From Streptomyces pluripotens (GTDB taxonomy: Bacteria > Actinomycetota > Actinomycetes > Streptomycetales > Streptomycetaceae), in NCBI RefSeq assembly GCF_000802245.2, contig NZ_CP021080.1, positions 4,092,001 to 4,156,000 of the forward strand: 64,000 nt of DNA. The letters run 5' to 3'. Position numbers and translations under genes: made by a program. The notes under the pieces were generated by a model. That model was not told where the DNA came from. It worked only from the letters and a program-made list of their open reading frames with translations, and did no database searches. Positions 44,137-52,430 of this stretch are shown in pieces (position 1 is the stretch's first letter; each line of letters opens with the position of its first letter).

Positions 44137-45654
44137 TCAGCCGTCGTGCCGCGCCGGTGCGGAGAACCGCTCCCGCAGCTTGTACTTCAGCACCTTGCGC
44201 AGCGTGTCGTTCCGCGGCAGCGCCTCCACCACCTCCAGCCGTTCCGGCAGTTTGTGCACGGACAGGCCTTCCGCCCGCAGGTGCGCGATGACGTCGGACA
44301 ACGTCAGCCCGGGCGCGTTCGCCGCTTGTTCCACGACCGCGCAGACCAGTTCGCCGCGTTCCGCGTCCGGCAGGCCGATCACCGCCGCGTCTCCCACCGC
44401 GGGATGGACGGCGAGCAGGTCCTCTATCTCCTTCGCCGAGATGTTCTCGCCCTTGCGGATGATCACGTCCTTGAGTCGGCCGGTGAGGACCAGGTGTCCG
44501 GAGTCCGTCAGGTGCCCGAGGTCGCCCGTGCGCAGGAAGCCCTCCTCGTCGAAGGCCGTAGCCCTCTGGGCGGGGTCCAGATAGCCCTGGCACACGGCCT
44601 CGCCGCGCAGCCGTACCTCGCCGTCGACGATTTTGACCTGCATGCCCGCGGGCGGGCGGCCCTCAGTGGTGGCGAGGTGCTCCGGGGTGTCCTCGGGGTC
44701 GCCCATGGTGATCATCGGGACCTCGGTCATGCCGTAGCCGTGGGCGAGCTGGACGCCCATGTCACGGACGACGGAGTAGTACAACTCGGGTGGTTTGGGG
44801 GCGCCGCCGCCCGCGAGCAGCCGCAGGGAGGGGATCACCTTCCGGCCCGGCCGCTTGCGCTGCTCGGCCAGGAACATCGAGTAGAACGCCGTCGACCCGC
44901 CCGCCACCGTCACCCCGTGCCGCCGGTACTCCGCCAGTGCCTCCGGCAGCGCGAAGTGCTCGAACAACACCGCCGGGAAGCCGTACAGGAGCAGCATCAC
45001 CGTGTAGTCGGGACCGGCTATGTGCGCGTAGGGGAAGGCCATCGAGCCCACGTCGTCCGGGGTCAGGCGCAGGGCGTGGGCCAGGCAGGAGCCGCCCGCG
45101 ATCAGGGAGCGGTCGGTGTGCAGCACGCCCTTGGGATCGGAGGTGGTGCCCGAGGTCCAGTAGATCCAGCGAACCGCGGTGCCGTCGGTGGGCGCGGCGG
45201 GAAGCACAGCAGGATCGCCGTCGGGGAGGGCGCCGTACGCCTCGAAGACGCCCTTGGCGCCGAGGCGCCGCGCCATCTCGGTGTGGTCGTGGCCGCGCCA
45301 CACGCCCGGTACCGCGAAGAACTCCGCCCGGGACCGGTCGAGCGCGAAGCCGACCTCCCGGTCCCGGTAGTAAGGGATGACCGGGGACTGGACGGCACCC
45401 AGGCGGGCCAGCGCGAAGGACAGCAGGGCGGTCTCGATGCGGGTGGGCAGCTGCCAGGCGACCACCGTGCCGGGGCGTACGCCCATGCCGTACAGGCCGG
45501 CTGCCACCCGCTCGGCCTTCTCTCGCAGTTCGCCGAAGGTGAGCCGGCGGTCGGCCTGGAGGAAGACGGGGCGGTCGGGGGTGAGTCGGGCGCGGCGGAC
45601 CACCAGGTCCCACAGCGTGCGGGCGGAACTCAGGGAGTGCGGGCTCTCGTTCAC
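44137..45654 (-). CDS. Acyl-CoA ligase (cyclohexanecarboxylate-CoA ligase-like)
   Basis: A 505-residue ANL-superfamily adenylating enzyme. IYWTSGTTSDPKGVLHTDR is the P-loop, AHGYGMTEVPMITMGD the A5 motif, GFLRTGDLGHLTDSGHLVLTGR the hinge region, and LPRNDTLRKVLKYKLRERF the catalytic lysine region. It resembles AliA-type ligases that activate alicyclic acids more than fatty acyl-CoA synthetases. It starts at GTG 45654 and shares a divergent control region, with two palindromic operators, with the amidohydrolase gene. It probably activates the entry substrate of this catabolic region. Confidence 0.85.
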   Translation of the reverse strand: MNESPHSLSSARTLWDLVVRRARLTPDRPVFLQADRRLTFGELREKAERVAAGLYGMGVRPGTVVAWQLPTRIETALLSFALARLGAVQSPVIPYYRDREVGFALDRSRAEFFAVPGVWRGHDHTEMARRLGAKGVFEAYGALPDGDPAVLPAAPTDGTAVRWIYWTSGTTSDPKGVLHTDRSLIAGGSCLAHALRLTPDDVGSMAFPYAHIAGPDYTVMLLLYGFPAVLFEHFALPEALAEYRRHGVTVAGGSTAFYSMFLAEQRKRPGRKVIPSLRLLAGGGAPKPPELYYSVVRDMGVQLAHGYGMTEVPMITMGDPEDTPEHLATTEGRPPAGMQVKIVDGEVRLRGEAVCQGYLDPAQRATAFDEEGFLRTGDLGHLTDSGHLVLTGRLKDVIIRKGENISAKEIEDLLAVHPAVGDAAVIGLPDAERGELVCAVVEQAANAPGLTLSDVIAHLRAEGLSVHKLPERLEVVEALPRNDTLRKVLKYKLRERFSAPARHDG

Positions 45655-45670
45655 ATGTCCCCCTGCTTGG

Positions 45671-45712
45671 CTGACGGCTCGTCAGATGGCATGCTAGCTG
45701 ACGAACCATCAG
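45671..45712. promoter_or_regulatory. Two palindromic operators between ligase and amidohydrolase genes
   Basis: CTGACGGCTCGTCAG (45671-45685) is a perfect 6+3+6 palindrome and CTGACGAACCATCAG (45698-45712) a one-mismatch copy, 27 bases apart centre to centre. They lie in the 86-base divergent promoter region, probably over both starts (TTGGCT-N17-CATGCT for the amidohydrolase). Confidence 0.7.
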
Positions 45713-45740
45713 ATAAATACCCGTCCGGCGGAGGGGACCC

Positions 45741-46949
45741 ATGGCGACCGAACTGCCGCGCATCATCAGCGTCGACGACCACGTGATCGAGCCCGCCCAC
45801 CTCTTCGAGACCTGGCTGCCGGCCAGGTACCGGGACCGCGGACCCAAGCCGCTGACCGCCGGGATCGGGGATCTCGCCTACGTCGGCGGGAAGTACCGGA
45901 TCACCATGGACCCGCAGGGGCAGCCCACCGACTGGTGGATCTACGAGGACCTGAAGTTCCCGTACAAGCGGAACATCGCTGCCGTCGGGTTCGACCGGGA
46001 CGAGATGACCCTCGAAGGGATCACCCGGGACCAGATGCGGCGCGGGTGCTGGGATCCCAAGGCGCGCCTGGCGGACATGGACCTCAACCACGTCGAGGCC
46101 AGCCTCTGCTTCCCGACCTTTCCCCGCTTCTGTGGACAGACCTTCGCCGAGGCCCATGACAAGGAGGTCGCCCTCGCCTGCGTCCGCGCCTACAACGACT
46201 GGATGGTGGAGGAGTGGTGCGGGGACAGTGGGGGGCGGCTCATACCGCTGTGCCTGATCCCCCTGTGGGACGTGGATCTGGCCGTCGCCGAGATCCGGCG
46301 CAACGCCCGGCGGGGGGTACGGGCCGTCACCTTCTCCGAGATTCCCACCCATCTCGGCCTGCCCTCCATCCACTCCGGCTACTGGGACCCCTTCTTCGCC
46401 GTGTGCCAGGAGACCGGCACCGTCGTCAACATGCACATCGGGTCCTCGTCGCAGATGCCGGCCGCCTCGCCGGACGCGCCGCCCGCCGTCCAGGCCTCGC
46501 TCAGTTTCAACAACGCGATGGCCTCGATGATGGACTATCTGTTCAGCGGGGTGCTGGTGAAGTTCCCGGCCCTCAAACTCGCCTACTCCGAAGGGCAGAT
46601 GGGCTGGATACCGTACGCCCTGGAGCGCGCCGACGACGTGTGGGAGGAACACCGTGCCTGGGGCGGGGTCAGGGACTTGATCCCCGACCCCCCTTCGACG
46701 TACTACTACCGGCAGATCTTCTGCTGCTTCTTCCGCGACAAGCACGGGGTCGCCTCGATCGACGTCGTCGGGCGTGACAACGCCACCTTCGAGACCGACT
46801 ACCCCCACGTCGACTCGACATTCCCGCACACCAGGGAGGTCGCCCTGGACCACGTGAAGGGTCTGGATGACGAGACGATCCACAAGCTGATGCGGGGCAA
46901 CGCCATCCGCATGCTCGACCTCGACCTCGACCCCGGCCTGGGCGACTGA
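45741..46949 (+). CDS. Amidohydrolase-2 family protein (ACMSD-like)
   Basis: A 402-residue metal-dependent hydrolase of the amidohydrolase_2 family. The N-terminal VDDHVIEPAHLFETWLP contains the D-x-H metal motif in modified form. NMHIGSSSQMP supplies a further His, and DNATFETDYPHVDSTFP contributes the late Asp. Relatives in actinobacterial terpenoid and steroid catabolism act as decarboxylases or hydrolases on CoA or ring-cleavage intermediates. ATG 45741 follows GGAGGGG. It overlaps the next gene by one base (TGATG), forming the amidohydrolase-ACAD-ACAD unit. Confidence 0.85.
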   Translation: MATELPRIISVDDHVIEPAHLFETWLPARYRDRGPKPLTAGIGDLAYVGGKYRITMDPQGQPTDWWIYEDLKFPYKRNIAAVGFDRDEMTLEGITRDQMRRGCWDPKARLADMDLNHVEASLCFPTFPRFCGQTFAEAHDKEVALACVRAYNDWMVEEWCGDSGGRLIPLCLIPLWDVDLAVAEIRRNARRGVRAVTFSEIPTHLGLPSIHSGYWDPFFAVCQETGTVVNMHIGSSSQMPAASPDAPPAVQASLSFNNAMASMMDYLFSGVLVKFPALKLAYSEGQMGWIPYALERADDVWEEHRAWGGVRDLIPDPPSTYYYRQIFCCFFRDKHGVASIDVVGRDNATFETDYPHVDSTFPHTREVALDHVKGLDDETIHKLMRGNAIRMLDLDLDPGLGD

Positions 46950-48082
46950 TGGACCTGAGCTGCACGCCCGAGGAGGAGGAGTTCCGGGCCCGGCTGCGCG
47001 AGTGGCTGACCAAGGTCCTGCCCACTCTCCCGGCGGCGCCCCCACCTGACGATTGGCCCGGCCGCCGCGCCTACGACCTCGGCTGGCAACGGATGCTGTA
47101 CGACGCCGGCTACGCCGACGTCCACTGGGGCGCCTCCCCGACCACCCGACTGATCTTCCTGGAGGAGACCGAGAGGGCCGGTGCGCCCTACGTCGGGGCC
47201 AACTTCGTCGGGTTGCTGCACGCGGGGCCGACCATCGCCGCCGAGGGGACGGTCGGGCAGCAGGCCCGCTGGCTGCCGCCCATCCTGCGCGGGGAGGAGG
47301 TGTGGTGCCAGGGTTTCAGTGAACCGGGCGCGGGCTCCGACCTCGCCGCGCTGCGCACCCGCGCGCACCGTGACGGCGACGACTACGTGGTCAGCGGGTC
47401 CAAGCTCTGGACCTCGCACGCGGAAGTCGCCGACTGGTGCGAGCTGCTCGTCCGCACCGACCCGGACGCACCCAGGCACCAGGGCATCACCTGGCTCGCC
47501 ATGCCGATGGATGCCGACGGCATCACGGTACGGCCGCTGCGCACGCTCGCCGGGTCGGCGGAGTTCGCCGAGGTGTTCCTCGACGAGGTGCGGGTGCCGG
47601 CCGTGAACCGGGTGGGGGAGGAGAACGACGGCTGGCGGGTGACCATGGTGACCCTCTCCTTCGAACGGGGTACGGCCTTCGTCGGGGAGGTCGTCGCCTG
47701 CCGCCGTACCCTCACGGAACTGACCCGCACGGCAAGAGAAAACGGCCGCTGGGACGACCCGGTGCTGCGCCGGCGGGTCGGGCGGCTGGACGCGGAGTTC
47801 AGAGCGCTGTGGCGGCTGATCCAGTGGAACGTGAGCGAGGCGGAGACGACCGGCGGGGTGCCGGGCGCCCGCGGGTCCGTTTTCAAGCTCCGCTATGCGC
47901 ACGCCCGGCAGGAGCTGTACGACACCGCCGCCGAGGTGCTCGGCCCCGACTGCCTCGATCTGGACCGTCCTTGGGTCCTGGACCGGCTGTCCGCCCTGTC
48001 CTACACCATCGCTGCCGGGACCTCGCAGATCCAGCGGAACATCGTGGCCGAGCGCATCCTCGGCCTGCCCAAAGGGAGGTGA
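46949..48082 (+). CDS. Acyl-CoA dehydrogenase, FAD-binding large subunit
   Basis: A 377-residue ACAD. It has the full flavin loop QGFSEPGAGSDLAALRTRAH (about 113-133), SGSKLWTSHAEVADWCELLVR, and the C-terminal YTIAAGTSQIQRNIVAERILGLP. It starts within the amidohydrolase stop. It is followed at once by a shorter ACAD that lacks the flavin loop, as in actinobacterial heteromeric ACADs of steroid side-chain catabolism. I infer an alpha2beta2 enzyme. Confidence 0.87.
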   Translation: MDLSCTPEEEEFRARLREWLTKVLPTLPAAPPPDDWPGRRAYDLGWQRMLYDAGYADVHWGASPTTRLIFLEETERAGAPYVGANFVGLLHAGPTIAAEGTVGQQARWLPPILRGEEVWCQGFSEPGAGSDLAALRTRAHRDGDDYVVSGSKLWTSHAEVADWCELLVRTDPDAPRHQGITWLAMPMDADGITVRPLRTLAGSAEFAEVFLDEVRVPAVNRVGEENDGWRVTMVTLSFERGTAFVGEVVACRRTLTELTRTARENGRWDDPVLRRRVGRLDAEFRALWRLIQWNVSEAETTGGVPGARGSVFKLRYAHARQELYDTAAEVLGPDCLDLDRPWVLDRLSALSYTIAAGTSQIQRNIVAERILGLPKGR

Positions 48083-48084
48083 GC

Positions 48085-48960
48085 GTGCGCTTCCAACTCA
48101 CCGACGACCAAGAGGCGTTGCGCACCGGTGTGCGGGAACTGCTGGACCGGTGCTTCGGGCCGGAGGTGCTGCGCACGGCCGTCGGCGCGCCGGGCCGGCT
48201 CGACCGGACGCTGTGGCGGACGCTCGGGGACGCGGGATTCTTCGCGTTGCGGCTGCCCGAGGCGGACGGCGGGGTCGGACGGGGCCTGGCCGAGGCGGTA
48301 CTGGCCTTCGAGGAGGCCGGCCGTGCGCTGCTGCCGGGACCGCTCGTGGCCACACACCTGGCGGCCGGAGACGTGCCTGGCGCCGCCACCGGGGAGGCGG
48401 TCGTGACGGCCGTGGACGGGGGGGTGGTGGAATGGCTGGGCGCGGCGGATGTCGTGCGTGGGGACGCCTCCGGTGCCGTGCCCCTGCATTCGGTGGACCC
48501 GCTCACCCCGCTTCACCGTGTCCCCGGCCCCGTGGCTTTCGGTCCGGCGGGGGGCGTGGCCGTCCTGCTCACCGCCGCCGAGCAGCTCGGTACGGCTGCT
48601 CGGGTGTGCGAGCTGGCCGTGCAACACGCCCGGACCCGCGAGCAGTTCGGGCGGCCGATCGGCGCCTTCCAAGCGGTCAAGCACCTGTGTGCGGATCTGC
48701 TGGTGCGGGTCGAGGTCGCGCGGGTCGCCGTCTACGCCGCCGCCGTGACCGCTGACCCCGCAGACATCGCCACCGCACGGCTGCTCGCCGATGAGGCCGC
48801 CGTGCGCGGGGCCCGCGACTGCCTTCAGGTGCACGGCGGCATGGGCTTCACCTGGGAGGCGGATGTGCATCTGCACCTGAAACGGGCCTGGGTCCGGGCC
48901 CATCGCGGCGGTGGGGGCACGCAGAGTGAGGAATTCCTCGCCGAGCGACTGGTGGCGTGA
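48085..48960 (+). CDS. Short acyl-CoA dehydrogenase-like subunit
   Basis: A 291-residue ACAD-like protein starting at GTG 48085 (AAGGGAGG five bases before). The N-terminal helical part (RFQLTDDQEALRTGVRELLDRCFG) and C-terminal part (TREQFGRPIGAFQAVKHLCAD, LQVHGGMGFTWEADVHLHLKRAWV) are kept, but the middle beta domain with the G-x-G-S-D flavin loop is largely missing. That pattern matches the accessory chain of heterotetrameric ACADs, which depends on its partner for FAD. It ends the three-gene unit. Confidence 0.82.
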   Translation: MRFQLTDDQEALRTGVRELLDRCFGPEVLRTAVGAPGRLDRTLWRTLGDAGFFALRLPEADGGVGRGLAEAVLAFEEAGRALLPGPLVATHLAAGDVPGAATGEAVVTAVDGGVVEWLGAADVVRGDASGAVPLHSVDPLTPLHRVPGPVAFGPAGGVAVLLTAAEQLGTAARVCELAVQHARTREQFGRPIGAFQAVKHLCADLLVRVEVARVAVYAAAVTADPADIATARLLADEAAVRGARDCLQVHGGMGFTWEADVHLHLKRAWVRAHRGGGGTQSEEFLAERLVA

Positions 48961-49357
48961 CCGGCCGGCCGCAGCGTGGGCTGCTTCGTCGGGCAAGCCG
49001 TGGCCCACGATGTCGCGGATCGTGGCGTTCGGTGATCACGGAGCGTCGATACCGGGTTGTGTCCTGCGCGGGGCCCGTCACGGCCTGGAGTCGGGCATCC
49101 GCTCCGGTACCTTGTGTGGGATGCGAAGGGCTGCGAGCGGGAGCCGTGCCGGTGGTGCCCCTGGGGTGGCGCCGGGCAATGCGGTGCGCGCCGCTGTTCG
49201 CAGGGCGGTTCGGGCCTCTTCCCCCGCCTGTTCGACTCCCCGGCACGAGCGTCGCACAGTATGCCGCACGCGTACTCCTTCGCGCTGGAATATGCCCGAA
49301 GCGCTTGTTGGGGTGACTGTACGTCAACCATGCTGTCTCGTAAGGGAATCACGTTCC
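48961..49357. other. Intergenic, no firm gene
   Basis: About 400 bases follow the short ACAD. An open frame runs from ATG 49121 into the small membrane ORF below, rich in Arg, Ala and Ser without a recognisable fold. Nothing more can be supported. A promoter for the ATPase unit may lie near 49300-49345. Confidence 0.35.
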
Positions 49358-49495
49358 GTGACCCTTGCTCTGGCCGTTGTTCTGGCCATGCAGAAAATGG
49401 CTACGATCGTGGCCTTCGTCGTGATGACCGTCGCGGCTTTCGCCGTGGTGTTCGGGTGGCGTCGGGTCATGTGTCCGCCGGTTCGGATGGTGTGA
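49358..49495 (+). CDS. Small single-helix membrane peptide
   Basis: GTG 49358 lies ten bases after AAGGGA and opens a 45-codon ORF with one hydrophobic helix (ALAVVLAMQKMATIVAFVVM to AVVFGW) and a basic C-terminal tail (RRVMCPPVRMV). An internal ATG at 49391 is an alternative. It ends 3 bases before the ATPase GTG, so the two may be co-expressed. I do not recognise it. Confidence 0.42.
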   Translation: MTLALAVVLAMQKMATIVAFVVMTVAAFAVVFGWRRVMCPPVRMV

Positions 49496-49498
49496 GCG

Positions 49499-49975
49499 GT
49501 GCAGGTGCTTCAAGTGCAGCTGGAGATCAGACCCGACCCCGCAGAGGTGGGGCGGGCCAGAAGGTGGGCCCGGTCGAGGCTCGCCGGGTCGGGTATAGGG
49601 GTCGACGAGCCGTTGGCCGAAACCCTGATCTTGCTCGTCTCCGAGCTGGTGACCAATGCGGTGGTGCACACCGGCCGCCCCGCCGTGCTACGGCTCTGTC
49701 TGCCGGGTTCGGCAGCCGTGTCGGCGGTGCGGGTGGAGGTGGCCGACACCAGCTCGCGTGCGCCCGTGCCGCGGTGCGCCGGCGGTGACGCCACCGGCGG
49801 TCGGGGCCTGGCCCTCGTGGACTGCCTGGCTGATCGCTGGGGCTGGAGCCCCGAGGGTGCCGGGAAGAGCATCTGGTGCGAACTGGACCGCTGTTCGCAG
49901 TCCCGTGAGGGCGCAGCAATGGCGTACGGGGGCGGGCTGTCCGCGTACGAGGGCCTCACCTTCGAAGTGGTGTAA
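49499..49975 (+). CDS. HATPase_c (RsbW-like) regulatory ATP-binding protein
   Basis: A 158-residue Bergerat-fold protein: the N box LLVSELVTNAVVHTGRPAVL, then VRVEVADTSSRAPVPR (G1, with D-T-S-S instead of D-x-G) and GGRGLALVDCLADRWGW (G2). These single-domain ATP-binding proteins are common in Streptomyces and act as anti-sigma or anti-regulator kinases on STAS proteins. The STAS gene at 43514 is one candidate partner. GTG 49499 follows the small ORF closely. Confidence 0.82.
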   Translation: MQVLQVQLEIRPDPAEVGRARRWARSRLAGSGIGVDEPLAETLILLVSELVTNAVVHTGRPAVLRLCLPGSAAVSAVRVEVADTSSRAPVPRCAGGDATGGRGLALVDCLADRWGWSPEGAGKSIWCELDRCSQSREGAAMAYGGGLSAYEGLTFEVV

Positions 49976-50387
49976 GGGGCGACGCCGGGGTGCGCCGGGG
50001 ATGCTTCCGTGCGCGGGATCTGGAAAAGGGATGTAAGTCGCAAATCGCCGTTCCGGCATTGACGGCCCCGGTGCGTCTGATCACGCTGGTGGGCGTCGAT
50101 TCGCCGTGAGGGGACGGCGAGGGCTTGGGTGACGGCGGTCCTCGTCGGGTGTGGGTCGCACCGGTGGGCGGCGCGTGCGCGCGACGGTGGGGGGATGCGC
50201 GCCGCCGGCCGGTTTGGGGGGGCTGCATCGCGGTGGTGCCGCGGGCCCCTCGCCGCGGTCCGTGGCGACGGTCCCGCCCCGGCCTTCCGCGGTCCTCCTG
50301 GGCCCCTGTGGCCTTTCCGTGGTCTCCTCCGCATCCTCCTGGCCGCTTCGCGGGGGCAGCCTGAGGCAGGCCCTTCCTCCGGGGGCG
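49976..50387. other. Intergenic, no gene supported
   Basis: About 410 bases of very GC-rich sequence between the ATPase and the cyclase gene, with short G and C runs. Frames read as low-complexity Arg/Pro/Gly. No clear hairpin or RNA gene is seen. Confidence 0.35.
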
Positions 50388-51314
50388 TCACAGTATGGCG
50401 ACCGGTGCCACCGGAGTGCCTGTGGCGCCGGCGAACGGTTCCGGCATCGCCGAGAGGAGGAACGTGTACCTCCGCATTTCTCCACAGGCTGTGGACAACT
50501 CTTCGAGATTCCAGTTCTGGCCCTGCAGCATCCCCATCTCCACCAGATCGAGGGCGTGCACGGGCAGCCACAGATCATCCCTCTCGGGGGGAAATATCTC
50601 AAAAGTGAGCGTGTCGTTCGCGACTGCCGCCACATCACGCGTGTGGAACCACTCCGGACAGCGCACCGAGAGACCCGGCGACGGATAGCCGTACCCGTGC
50701 GTGTCCCCGGTCAGGTACCGCTGCACCTGGCCGGTGCGTACCAGTACGACGTCCCCGGACCGGACCCGGGTCCTGCCGAACTCCTCCGCCGCCTCCAGGT
50801 CGTCCGGTGTGACCGCATGACCGCCCGCCAGTCGGTCCACCCCGCGTGTGCGTGCCACGTCCAGCAGGACCCCGCGCGAGACGATGTGCCGCACCTTGTC
50901 GATGCCGCCGAACCCGGCCCCTCCGTGCGCGGTGATCAGGTGTGCCGGACGGCCGTTGTAGAGCCTTCCGGAGTGCGAGACGTGGGCGAGCGCGTCCCAG
51001 TGGGTGCCGGCCTGTAGCCCCATGGTCACGACGTCGTCGCTGCACGCCACCGTGCCCGGACCGAACAGCTCCTGGTTGACCTGCACCATGGCGTGCAGCG
51101 GATTGATCCGCCCCGGGATCACTCCGGTCTGCACCCCGTCCTGTCTGAGCGGGAGCGCGAGCGGGATGCGGTGGCCGGCGCGGATCTCGCCAGCCGCCCC
51201 CCGCACCACCTCGTCGGTGATCAGGTTCAAGGTGCCGATCTCGTCGTCGGCACCCCAGCGGCCCCAGTTGTTCACGCGCTCGGCGATCTCGTGGAACTCC
51301 TCCGGCAGTGCCAT
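50388..51314 (-). CDS. Cyclase-family hydrolase (kynurenine formamidase-like)
   Basis: A 308-residue protein of the cyclase/kynurenine formamidase-type superfamily. NWGRWGADDEIGTLNLIT begins the conserved region. TMGLQAGTHWDALAHVSHSGRLYNG carries the metal-binding H-x-D-x-x-x-H (HWDALAH). VRSGDVVLVRTGQ and WLPVHALDLVEMGMLQGQNWNLEEL complete the fold. Members hydrolyse amides, lactones or cyclic esters; here a lactone or cyclic intermediate of the pathway is plausible. It is divergent from the SDR gene with the palindromic operator between them. Confidence 0.85.
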   Translation of the reverse strand: MALPEEFHEIAERVNNWGRWGADDEIGTLNLITDEVVRGAAGEIRAGHRIPLALPLRQDGVQTGVIPGRINPLHAMVQVNQELFGPGTVACSDDVVTMGLQAGTHWDALAHVSHSGRLYNGRPAHLITAHGGAGFGGIDKVRHIVSRGVLLDVARTRGVDRLAGGHAVTPDDLEAAEEFGRTRVRSGDVVLVRTGQVQRYLTGDTHGYGYPSPGLSVRCPEWFHTRDVAAVANDTLTFEIFPPERDDLWLPVHALDLVEMGMLQGQNWNLEELSTACGEMRRYTFLLSAMPEPFAGATGTPVAPVAIL

Positions 51315-51363
51315 CCGGTGCCTCCCCGGGGCTTGTGTCCGCGCGTCCGGCGCGCCATAAAAT

Positions 51364-51378
51364 CTAACGGTCCGTCAG
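51364..51378. promoter_or_regulatory. Palindromic operator between cyclase and SDR genes
   Basis: CTAACGGTCCGTCAG matches CTGACG-N3-CGTCAG with one change. It overlaps the predicted SDR start region (TTGTGT, 18-19 base spacer, TAAAAT at 51358-51363), so binding would block the SDR promoter and, on the other strand, the cyclase promoter. Confidence 0.62.
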
Positions 51379-51400
51379 AAACTGTGGGAAGGGGCCGGGC

Positions 51401-52318
51401 ATGGGGAACTTCTTGGCAGGCAAGGTGGTCGCCGTGACCGGCGCTGGACGCGGCATCGGACGCGCGGTGGCGCTGGCCGCGGCGGCCGAGGGCGCGCAGG
51501 TCGTCGTCAACGACTACGGGGTCGCCACCGACGGCACCTCACCCACCAGCGAGGTCGCCGAGGCGGTCGTCAAGGAGATCGCGGCGGCCGGCGGTGAGGC
51601 CGTCGCCGTCGCCGATGACATCGCCACGATGGCGGGCGGTCGACGGGTCGTCGACACGGCCCTGTCGTCGTACGGTCGCCTCGACGGAGTCGTGTGCGTC
51701 GCCGGGATCCTCCGTGAACGCATGCTGTTCAACATGACCGAGGAGGAGTGGGACCCCGTCGTCGCCACCCACCTCAAGGGCACCTTCACCGTCTTCCGGG
51801 CGGCGTCCGCGGTGATGCGCGAGCAGCGGTCGGGGACGTTGATCGGCTTCACCAGCGGCAACCACCAGGGCTCGGTGTCCCAGGCCAACTACAGTGCGGC
51901 GAAGGGCGGCGTCATCTCGCTCGTGCGCAGTGCGGCCCTGGGCCTGCACAAGTACGGGGTCACCGCCAACGCCGTGGCCCCGGTGGCGCGTACGCGGATG
52001 TCGGCGAACGTGCCGATGGAACTGGCCGAGATCGGGGAACCGGAGGACGTCGCCGCACTCGTGGCGTACCTGCTCTCCGACCACGCCCGTCAGCAGGAGA
52101 TCACCGGGCAGGTGTACACGATCGCCGGCCCCAAGATCGCGGTATGGGCCCAACCGAGGGAACTGCGGGCGGCGTACGCCGAGGGACCGGGCTGGACCCC
52201 GGAGCGGATCGCACGGTTCCTGCCGGGGACGGTGGGGGTGGACCCGATGCCGATGCTGTCGCACCTGGTGGCGATGGAGGACGCGGCGCGGGACGGGAGC
52301 CGGCCGAACGCCCGGTAA
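51401..52318 (+). CDS. Short-chain dehydrogenase/reductase
   Basis: A 305-residue SDR with the cofactor motif TGAGRGIGRAVALAAAA, VNDYGVATDG, GVVCVAGILRERMLF and the active-site S/Y-x-x-x-K region (GSVSQANYSAAKGGVISLVR). The C-terminal 60-residue extension resembles the multifunctional hydroxyacyl-CoA dehydrogenase type. It would oxidise a 3-hydroxyacyl-CoA or a ring hydroxyl of the pathway. ATG 51401 follows GGAAGGGGCC. Confidence 0.88.
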   Translation: MGNFLAGKVVAVTGAGRGIGRAVALAAAAEGAQVVVNDYGVATDGTSPTSEVAEAVVKEIAAAGGEAVAVADDIATMAGGRRVVDTALSSYGRLDGVVCVAGILRERMLFNMTEEEWDPVVATHLKGTFTVFRAASAVMREQRSGTLIGFTSGNHQGSVSQANYSAAKGGVISLVRSAALGLHKYGVTANAVAPVARTRMSANVPMELAEIGEPEDVAALVAYLLSDHARQQEITGQVYTIAGPKIAVWAQPRELRAAYAEGPGWTPERIARFLPGTVGVDPMPMLSHLVAMEDAARDGSRPNAR

Positions 52319-52430
52319 TCCCCAGGCAGCGCGGACGGTCGGTCGCGAGCACGCGGCGGCGGTTCGCGCCGCCGACCGTACCGAAACCGGGCACGTATCC
52401 GAGACAGGGAACCAACACGAGGCGGGCACC

